A DNA stretch of 9,399 nucleotides from Anaerolineae bacterium (GTDB lineage: Bacteria > Chloroflexota > Anaerolineae > Promineifilales > Promineifilaceae). The translations under genes were made by a program, and so were the position numbers. The first letter of the stretch is position 1; every line of letters starts with the position of its first letter. The notes beneath the pieces were generated by a model. It saw only the letters and a program-made list of their open reading frames with translations. It searched no databases and was not told the origin of the DNA. The stretch spans positions 1 through 9,399 of the forward strand of contig JANQGC010000313.1 in assembly GCA_028277515.1 (NCBI GenBank). The letters are read 5' to 3'. Of this stretch, positions 4,802 to 9,399 are shown in pieces.

Positions 4802-7172
4802 GAAAACAATTCAACTGGAAATCCCTCTTTTACTACCTGAGCTACCGGATGCCGGCGATAGCTGCCTGGTCTTTGTGCAGCGAGAGATAGAGAAACGCAA
4901 AGGCATCACTTATGTTCATGTCAACGACGAGCAAGAGCCGGTAACACTCTGCCTGCACTACAATCCCGATCTGATCAGCGCTACGGCCGTACAGCAGTTC
5001 GCCGAGCAGGCCGGCAGCGACTTCACCGCCCGCTATCGCCACCAGCAGATCCCTTTCAGCGGCATCATCACGGCCGACGCGGCAACCACTTTGGCCTCCG
5101 TCCTGCAAGAATTGCCGGGCATGCTGCACGCCAACGTTAACTACGCCGCCGGGCTGATCTTCGTCGCCTATGACACCACTCGCCTGGGGCCGGACACCAT
5201 TGAAAAGAGCATCAAAAATATGGGCGCAAGGCCACTGGTAGCCGGCAAAGATAAAAAAAATGTGCATGACCATGCCCCGACCTTCCTGCCCCGCTGGATG
5301 AAAGAGCGTTGGACGATACTCCTGGTCGTCCTGGCCGGCATCTTCTTCCTGATCGGCTGGATCGGTGAAACTTTCCTGGACATGCCTGAAAATCTGATCC
5401 TCTTCTTTTTCATTTTGTCCTACATAGCCGGCGGTTACGACATCGCCACCAGCGCCGTCCCCGGACTGCTAAAAGGTAAGTTTGACACCGATGTACTCAT
5501 GCTGGCCGCCGCGGCCGGGGCGGCCTTGCTTAATGAATGGGCCGAAGGTGCTTTCCTGTTATTCCTGTTCAGCCTGGGCCATGCCGGGGAGCATTTCGCC
5601 CTGGACCGTGCCCGTAATGCTGTGAATGCCCTCGGTGAATTGATGCCCAAAACCGCCCGCGTTCGTCGAGGTGACGACATCCGCGAAGAGCCGGTCGAGC
5701 AATTGCAAGTCGGCGACATCGTCCTGGTTCGCCCCGGCGACCGGGTTCCCATTGACGGTGCGATCACGCGCGGCCGTTCCGCCATCGATCAAAGTCCAAT
5801 CACCGGTGAAAGCGTACCCGTGAGTAAAGGGGAGGGGGAGGAAGTTTTTGCCGGGACGATCAACCAGGAAGCCTCCCTGGATGTTCGGGTCAACAAACTG
5901 GCTCAAGACAACACCCTATCTCGCGTGATGCAAATGGTCGCCGAAGCGCAAAGCCAGCAAAGCCCGACCCAGCGCACAACGGAGCGCTTCACGGCCGTAT
6001 TTGTCCCCGCTGTGCTCATCTTCGTTCTCCTGGCGATCATCGTGCCGCCTTTGCTGGGCTGGGAAAGCTGGTCGGACAGCTTTTACCGGGGCATGCTGCT
6101 CCTGGTTGCTGCCTCACCCTGCGCCCTGGCCATCGGCACGCCCGCCGCCGTTTTAGCCGGCATCGCCCAGGCCGCGCGCAACGGTGTGTTGATCAAAGGT
6201 GGCGTCCACCTGGAAAATTTAGGACTGGTCAAGGCCATTGCCTTTGACAAAACCGGCACATTGACCAGCGGCCAATTCGCCGTCACCGACATCGTACCCC
6301 TCAACGGTGCCGACCAGGACCAACTGCTGTGTGTGGCCGCCGCTGTGGAAGAGCAGTCCCGCCATCCCCTGGCCGGGGCCGTCGTGCGCGCCGCCCAGGA
6401 GCGGGGATTGGACCTGCCGGAAGCGGAAGGTCTGCAAGATATCACCGGTCTTGGCGTGCGCAGTACACTAGACGGCCGTCCGGTGTTGATCGGCTCTTCC
6501 CGGTTGTTCCAGGAGCAGAACGGCCGTGCCTTCAACGAGCAGCTGGCGCAAACCATGACCCAATTAGAGGACCAGGGCAAAACAACGATGGCTGTGCAGG
6601 TTGATGGTGAGTTCCTGGGTGTGCTCGCCCTGGCCGATGAAGCGCGAGACGGCGTAGGCCAGATTTTGCAGAAGCTGCTCGATCTGGGTGTCAAAAAGCT
6701 GGTGATGCTCACTGGAGACAACCAGACCGTGGCCTCAGAAATCGGCCGCCGGCTTGGCCTGACCGACATCCGCGCCGGGCTGCTTCCTGAGCAAAAATTA
6801 AAGGCCATTAAGGCGCTGCAGGAAGAATATGGCAGCGTGGCCATGGCCGGAGACGGTGTCAACGATGCCCCCGCCCTGGCTACAGCCACCGTAGGCATCG
6901 CCATGGGCGGGGCAGGCACGGCCGTAGCCTTGGAAACGGCCGATGTCGCCTTAATGGCTGACGATCTGAGCCGCCTGCCCTTCGCCGTCGGTCTCAGCCG
7001 CGCCTCCCGCTCAATCATCGTGCAGAACCTGGCCATCTCTCTCGGTGTGATCGCCGTGCTTTTCCTGACCTCCGTTTTCGGCCTGGTAAAGCTCAGCGGC
7101 GCCGTCATCCTGCACGAAGGCAGCACCATTCTCGTCGTTCTCAACGCCCTGCGCCTCCTACGCTACCACTAA
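4794..7172 (+). CDS. P1B-4-type heavy-metal efflux ATPase with degenerate N-terminal HMA-like domains
   Basis: A 792-residue inner-membrane pump. The frame is open back to 4617, but ATG 4794 is chosen because upstream codons overlap the repressor gene and a GGAG site (4780-4783) precedes it. P-type motifs are complete: TGES (337-340), phosphorylated D485 in DKTGT, H524-P525 in the nucleotide domain, and GDGVND (686-691). About eight membrane helices are predicted. The transport motif reads S441-P442-C443 instead of CPC, and the last helix carries H774-EGST. This pair marks subgroup P1B-4 (CoaT, CzcP, PfeT), which exports Co(II), Fe(II) or Zn(II). Residues 1-150 resemble two HMA-type folds (about 5-80 and 88-148) but have no CxxC metal motif, with only isolated C24 and C53. 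A His-containing segment, NVHDHAP, precedes helix 1. The exact metal cannot be read from sequence. Confidence 0.93.
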   Translation: MAEKTIQLEIPLLLPELPDAGDSCLVFVQREIEKRKGITYVHVNDEQEPVTLCLHYNPDLISATAVQQFAEQAGSDFTARYRHQQIPFSGIITADAATTLASVLQELPGMLHANVNYAAGLIFVAYDTTRLGPDTIEKSIKNMGARPLVAGKDKKNVHDHAPTFLPRWMKERWTILLVVLAGIFFLIGWIGETFLDMPENLILFFFILSYIAGGYDIATSAVPGLLKGKFDTDVLMLAAAAGAALLNEWAEGAFLLFLFSLGHAGEHFALDRARNAVNALGELMPKTARVRRGDDIREEPVEQLQVGDIVLVRPGDRVPIDGAITRGRSAIDQSPITGESVPVSKGEGEEVFAGTINQEASLDVRVNKLAQDNTLSRVMQMVAEAQSQQSPTQRTTERFTAVFVPAVLIFVLLAIIVPPLLGWESWSDSFYRGMLLLVAASPCALAIGTPAAVLAGIAQAARNGVLIKGGVHLENLGLVKAIAFDKTGTLTSGQFAVTDIVPLNGADQDQLLCVAAAVEEQSRHPLAGAVVRAAQERGLDLPEAEGLQDITGLGVRSTLDGRPVLIGSSRLFQEQNGRAFNEQLAQTMTQLEDQGKTTMAVQVDGEFLGVLALADEARDGVGQILQKLLDLGVKKLVMLTGDNQTVASEIGRRLGLTDIRAGLLPEQKLKAIKALQEEYGSVAMAGDGVNDAPALATATVGIAMGGAGTAVALETADVALMADDLSRLPFAVGLSRASRSIIVQNLAISLGVIAVLFLTSVFGLVKLSGAVILHEGSTILVVLNALRLLRYH

Positions 7173-7177
7173 CGTAA

Positions 7178-7220
7178 AACGATTTGCCCAAATCGTTCAT
7201 TGCGATTTAGGCAAATCGCA
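7178..7220. repeat. Two tandem hairpins sharing a CGATTT core
   Basis: The first is AACGATTTG (7178-7186) with CAAATCGTT (7189-7197) around a CC loop. The second is TGCGATTT (7201-7208) with AAATCGCA (7213-7220) around AGGC. They start five bases after the ATPase stop codon. Neither is followed by a T-run, so they are better seen as a repeat unit or RNA-stabilising structure than an intrinsic terminator. Confidence 0.6.
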
Positions 7221-7242
7221 CGACAAACCGCCGCGGACCTGC

Positions 7243-7340
7243 AGAACAAACAGCGTGCCCTCTGGGTATTGCCTAATTTGTTCAGGCGCAAAAAGGGCTT
7301 TTTGCGTTACAACCGCAAGCCGGCAAGCTCGCGCTACAAT
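7243..7340. repeat. Dispersed intergenic repeat, copy C
   Basis: The outer arms are GAACAAA (7244-7250) and TTTGTTC (7277-7283). They are followed by a second hairpin, CGCAAAAAG (7287-7295) and CTTTTTGCG (7298-7306), and then the tail CCGCAAGCCGGCAAGCTCGC plus GCTACAAT (7313-7340). It is the longest copy, apparently because extra sequence sits in the loop and before the tail. Confidence 0.65.
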
Positions 7341-7346
7341 GTCATA

Positions 7347-7424
7347 TAGAACAACCTTTCCAGGCCTGTCTTGATCTTGTCGAAAGGTTGTTTTTTCCGC
7401 AAGCCGGAAACCTCACACTACAAT
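7347..7424. repeat. Dispersed intergenic repeat, copy D
   Basis: The arms AACAACCTTTC (7350-7360) and GAAAGGTTGTT (7382-7392) are exact 11-bp reverse complements around a 21-bp loop. They are followed by TTTT and the tail CCGCAAGCCGGAAACCTC plus ACACTACAAT (7397-7424). This tail differs from that of copy C at only about four positions over 28 bases. The hairpin followed by TTTT could act as a weak plus-strand terminator for the ATPase gene. Confidence 0.65.
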
Positions 7425-7455
7425 GAAATTAGCAGAACCACCACATAGCAGGCTC

Positions 7456-7517
7456 TATTCTATGAGTACAGAAACATCAGTTCGTCATCCTGAACGGAGC
7501 TTGCGGAGTGAAGGATC
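7456..7517 (+). repeat. 62-bp direct repeat, left copy
   Basis: Begins TATTCTATGAG and ends GAGTGAAGGATC. It matches 9218-9279 in the same orientation at 57 of 62 positions by eye. The inner part, GTCATCCTGAACG...AGTGAAGGATC, has weak internal symmetry (ATCCT with AGGAT) and resembles a word family seen between genes in many bacterial genomes. It flanks the arsRC-phosphoesterase unit on its left. Confidence 0.8.
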
Positions 7518-7531
7518 CGCGCTACCCTACC

Positions 7532-7549
7532 GCAATTTCGGCAAATTGC
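7532..7549. repeat. Short hairpin related to the 7201-7220 unit
   Basis: GCAATTT (7532-7538) and AAATTGC (7543-7549) around CGGC. The arrangement, with the shared right half GGCAAAT-Y-GCAC, parallels the hairpin at 7201-7220, so the two are probably members of one small repeat family. Confidence 0.45.
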
Positions 7550-7625
7550 ACTATATGGCAATCTGGCGAAACGAAGAATCTACTCCAACTCGCCACCCGC
7601 ATACTCACCACCCGCCACTCACCCC

Positions 7626-7654
7626 TTGCATCTCCCCACCCAACCATGTATAAT
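7626..7654 (+). promoter_or_regulatory. Sigma-70-like promoter of the arsRC unit
   Basis: A perfect TATAAT (7649-7654) lies 17 bp downstream of TTGCAT (7626-7631). The predicted start near 7661 falls inside the palindromic operator, giving a leader of about 36 nt before the ATG. The -10 element is strong and the -35 weak, which is common for repressed resistance promoters. Confidence 0.65.
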
Positions 7655-7656
7655 TA

Positions 7657-7692
7657 CATCAAATAAATTTGATGCAATTTATTTTGATGCAA
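7657..7692 (+). promoter_or_regulatory. Probable ArsR-type operator with an extra half-site
   Basis: CATCAAATAAATTTGATG (7657-7674) is a perfect inverted repeat with 7-bp arms and a 4-bp centre, of the ATCAA/TTGAT kind seen at ars promoters. The right half continues as TTTGATGCAA (7668-7677), and this word recurs in direct orientation at 7683-7692, giving a third half-site 15 bp away. It overlaps the predicted transcription start. The likely ligand is the DNA-binding domain of the fusion protein encoded next. Confidence 0.75.
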
Positions 7693-7696
7693 AATA

Positions 7697-8452
7697 ATGG
7701 GAACAATCGCTAAACCACTTCCCGGCTTCCTCAAACTGTTGGCCCACGACCTGCGCTGGCAGCTTTTAACCATCCTGGCCAAAAGCGACCGCCGCGTACA
7801 GGAGCTGGTATCCATCTTACAGCGGCCGCAAAACCTGGTGTCCTACCACCTGAGGCTTCTGCGTGACGGAGACATGGTCAAGGAGCGACGCAGTTCGGCC
7901 GACGGCCGTGACATCTATTACAGCCTTGACCTCGACCATCTGCGCGCCCTCTACCTGAACAGTGGACAAGCCTTGCATCCAGCATTGGCCTGCATTGATC
8001 CACAAAAAACGGCCGCGTTTGAGATGAATCAGCCACACTGGGTGCTCTTTCTCTGCACGCACAACAGTGCCCGCTCACAGTTAGCCGAAGGCATCCTGCG
8101 CGCCACTGCCGACTCCAATATTAATGCAGCAAGTGCCGGCAGCCAACCGGGGCGCGTCCACCCAATGGCCATTCGTGCCGCCCAAACTCTGGGGATCGAC
8201 ATCAGCCAACAGCGTTCCAAACACATGGACGAATTCAGCGGCCAGGCATTCGACACTGTGATCACCGTTTGCGACCAGGTACGCGAAATTTGTCCCGTCT
8301 TTCCGGACGACCCCTATCAAATTCATTGGAGCATTCCCGATCCGGCCTCCGTCACCGGATCAGAAGAAGAACAGCTACAAGCCTTTATAAAGACAGCGCA
8401 TGAGCTAGAAATCCGCATTAGCTACCTGCGTCCCAGGTTGGAGGTCCATTAA
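7697..8452 (+). CDS. arsRC: ArsR-ArsC fusion: winged-helix repressor joined to thioredoxin-type arsenate reductase
   Basis: A 251-residue protein starting at ATG 7697, without an obvious Shine-Dalgarno but directly after the operator. Residues about 8-90 form an ArsR-family winged helix: RVQELVSILQRPQNLVSYHLRLL, then wing ADGRDIYYSL. Residues 114-245 are a low-molecular-weight phosphatase fold of the ArsC type. The P-loop is C120-THNSA-R126-S. The redox pair C192 and C199 has the seven-residue spacing of C82/C89 in the staphylococcal plasmid enzyme, and D215-P216 supplies the general acid. It should reduce arsenate to arsenite using thioredoxin, in the cytoplasm. The repressor half lacks the CxC arsenite site in helix 3; its only cysteine is C99, near the junction, so the sensing mode is unclear. 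Fused arsRC genes are known elsewhere, for example in Leptospirillum. No arsenite pump is nearby. Confidence 0.93.
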   Translation: MGTIAKPLPGFLKLLAHDLRWQLLTILAKSDRRVQELVSILQRPQNLVSYHLRLLRDGDMVKERRSSADGRDIYYSLDLDHLRALYLNSGQALHPALACIDPQKTAAFEMNQPHWVLFLCTHNSARSQLAEGILRATADSNINAASAGSQPGRVHPMAIRAAQTLGIDISQQRSKHMDEFSGQAFDTVITVCDQVREICPVFPDDPYQIHWSIPDPASVTGSEEEQLQAFIKTAHELEIRISYLRPRLEVH

Positions 8453-8456
8453 GATA

Positions 8457-9182
8457 ATGAACAAATTAACGATCTTTGGTGATATCCATGCCAACATGCC
8501 CGCCTTGTCCGCCACCTTTGTAGACATGGAAGCACGTGAGTTGGACGATCTATACTGCCTCGGCGACCTGGTCGGCTATGGCACTTATCCCAACGAGGTG
8601 ATCGCCGCCATCCGGGACCGGGATATTCCGACCCTTATGGGCAACTACGATCAAGGGGTGGGACAAGACAGCGACGACTGCGGCTGTGCCTACAAGACTA
8701 GGGAAGCCAAAGTGATGGGCGAACGATCTATCGCCTGGTCCAATGCCCACACCACGGCCGAAAACAAAGCCTATCTACGCGGATTAAAGGATCAAATCAG
8801 TTTGCCCCTTGGCGATTTAAAAGTAACACTTGTTCACGGCAGCCCGCGAAAAATAAACGAATATTTATACGAAGATCGGCCCGACTCCAGCCTGGAACGC
8901 TTGCTGGACCTGGTGAAAGCCGATGTCCTGGTCTGTGGCCATACCCATCTGCCTTACCATCGTATTCTGCCCAGCGGCCGTCACATGGTTAATGCCGGCA
9001 GCGTGGGCAAACCAAAAGATAACAATCCCGATGCCTGTTATGTCGTTCTATCGGCCGCCGGCCGGGAATTAGACGTGCAGTTCATCCGCGTGCCCTACGA
9101 CGTGGAAAAAGCGGCGCGGGCCATCGAAGCGACGGAGATGCCCGACCCCTTCGCCGACATGCTGCGCCAGGGATATGGTTAG
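8457..9182 (+). CDS. Calcineurin-like metallophosphoesterase (YfcE/MJ0936-type), linked to arsRC
   Basis: A 241-residue cytosolic protein; no signal peptide or membrane segment is seen. ATG 8457 lies 4 nt after the arsRC stop, with GGAGG at 8440-8444 inside the end of arsRC. All metal-binding motifs of the family are present in order: G8-D9-I-H11, G36-D37, G62-N63-Y-D65 (Tyr replaces the usual His of GNHD), V126-H127-G, and G161-H162-T-H164. These bind a two-metal centre that cleaves phosphomonoesters or diesters. A DDCGCAY segment (73-79) and the ending NAGSVGKPKD (about 180-190) are typical of this compact subgroup. The substrate cannot be deduced. Its tight spacing to arsRC implies cotranscription and arsenic-responsive control, and therefore a role linked to arsenate or phosphate, which is inferred only. 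Confidence 0.92.
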   Translation: MNKLTIFGDIHANMPALSATFVDMEARELDDLYCLGDLVGYGTYPNEVIAAIRDRDIPTLMGNYDQGVGQDSDDCGCAYKTREAKVMGERSIAWSNAHTTAENKAYLRGLKDQISLPLGDLKVTLVHGSPRKINEYLYEDRPDSSLERLLDLVKADVLVCGHTHLPYHRILPSGRHMVNAGSVGKPKDNNPDACYVVLSAAGRELDVQFIRVPYDVEKAARAIEATEMPDPFADMLRQGYG

Positions 9183-9217
9183 AATTATCATTCCCAGAAA
9201 CACTTCATCGCGAGCGA

Positions 9218-9279
9218 TATTCTATGAGCAAAGAAGCATCAGTTTGTCATCCTGAACGCAGCTTGCGGAGTGAAGGATC
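9218..9279 (+). repeat. 62-bp direct repeat, right copy
   Basis: Same orientation as 7456-7517, with five mismatches over 62 bases, starting TATTCTATGAGC and ending AGTGAAGGATC. It begins 35 bp after the phosphoesterase stop codon. The pair brackets the arsRC operon, with about 1.7 kb between copies. Confidence 0.8.
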
Positions 9280-9399
9280 TTTACATTCTCAATGATGCAT
9301 AAGATTCCTCACGCTGTTCGGAGCAACTGTGTGAATAAAAATGGTCCAATCAAGAAAAAACAGGTCTATCTTGCCACGAATTTCCATCGCGAACCATCG
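9280..9399. other. Right-edge non-coding sequence
   Basis: An AT-richer stretch with no supported gene. A frame opening at ATG 9340 reaches the edge after about 20 codons, but it has no ribosome site or recognisable protein sequence. No terminator for the phosphoesterase gene was recognised in it. Confidence 0.4.

Larger units (their letters stand above)
7173..7625. other. Repeat-rich intergenic spacer downstream of the ATPase
   Basis: Together with the promoter region to 7696, this 524-bp gap carries no credible gene. It contains two consecutive hairpins (7178-7220), repeat copies C and D (7243-7340, 7347-7424), the left 62-bp repeat (7456-7517) and a small hairpin (7532-7549). A cytosine-rich, low-complexity tract of CACC/CGCC words runs through about 7590-7640. 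No T-tract terminator is apparent for the ATPase gene, although the hairpins at 7178-7220 might slow polymerase. Confidence 0.6.

Noticed and set aside
6083..7144. A 353-codon open frame antisense to the ATPase gene
   Set aside because: It lies wholly within the ATPase coding sequence, is rich in Arg, Ser, Pro and Ala as expected of a reverse-frame shadow, and has no recognisable domain or ribosome site.
7178..7220. Intrinsic terminator of the ATPase operon
   Set aside because: The hairpins are clear but AT-rich, and neither is followed by a T-tract, so a terminator call is not supported.
7423..7653. A 76-codon plus-strand open frame in the spacer
   Set aside because: It runs through the 62-bp repeat and a cytosine-rich tract, ends inside the arsRC promoter, and has no ribosome site or protein similarity.
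7456..9279. A composite transposon bounded by the 62-bp repeats
   Set aside because: No transposase, terminal inverted repeat or target-site duplication is visible; the repeats could be ordinary dispersed elements.
9340..9399. Start of a possible partial gene at the right edge
   Set aside because: Only about 20 codons are visible, with no ribosome site and no recognisable sequence.

Overview
This 9.4 kb window looks like a chromosomal segment from a free-living bacterium with moderately high GC, most likely a member of the Chloroflexota (Anaerolineae/Ardenticatenia-like). That placement is an inference from three things: the combination of an ECF sigma factor, an RskA-type anti-sigma factor and a DUF4331 protein; the many short hairpin repeats between genes; and an unusually high number of CGGCCG words inside genes. 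No mobile-element gene, tRNA, rRNA or CRISPR array was seen.

Left part (1-4042, all minus strand). Read in the direction of transcription, this is an ECF sigma factor (4042-3401) and, one base later, its membrane-bound RskA-like anti-sigma factor (3399-2539), closed by a clear intrinsic terminator (2462-2503). A 245-bp gap with palindromic DNA follows, then a secreted, probably membrane-anchored DUF4331 protein (2293-554), and finally a membrane-anchored TPR protein that runs off the left edge (439-1). The likely logic is an envelope-stress or surface-signal regulon: the anti-sigma factor holds the sigma factor at the membrane, and the exported DUF4331 and TPR proteins are candidate targets.

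Middle part (4043-7172). After a 468-bp divergent intergenic region comes a plus-strand metal-efflux operon. It has an SmtB/CzrA-type ArsR-family repressor (4511-4801) overlapping by 8 nt with a P1B-4-type heavy-metal ATPase (4794-7172). The operator TGAACA-NN-TATTCA and a sigma-70-like promoter lie about 225 bp upstream of the repressor start. An 80-bp repeat element sits in the resulting leader.

Right part (7173-9399). A 524-bp repeat-rich spacer ends in a promoter plus a palindromic operator (CATCAAA-TAAA-TTTGATG). Then come a one-gene fusion of an ArsR-type DNA-binding domain with a thioredoxin-type arsenate reductase (7697-8452) and, 4 nt later, a calcineurin-like metallophosphoesterase (8457-9182). 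This unit is flanked by two copies of a 62-bp repeat with 5 mismatches (7456-7517 and 9218-9279). No arsenite efflux gene is visible in the window.

Overall, two independent ArsR-family circuits, one for a divalent metal and one for arsenic, sit side by side, each with its own operator just downstream of a recognisable promoter. The least explained items are the arsRC-metallophosphoesterase pairing, the degenerate N-terminal domains on the P1B-4 ATPase, and the families of intergenic repeats.
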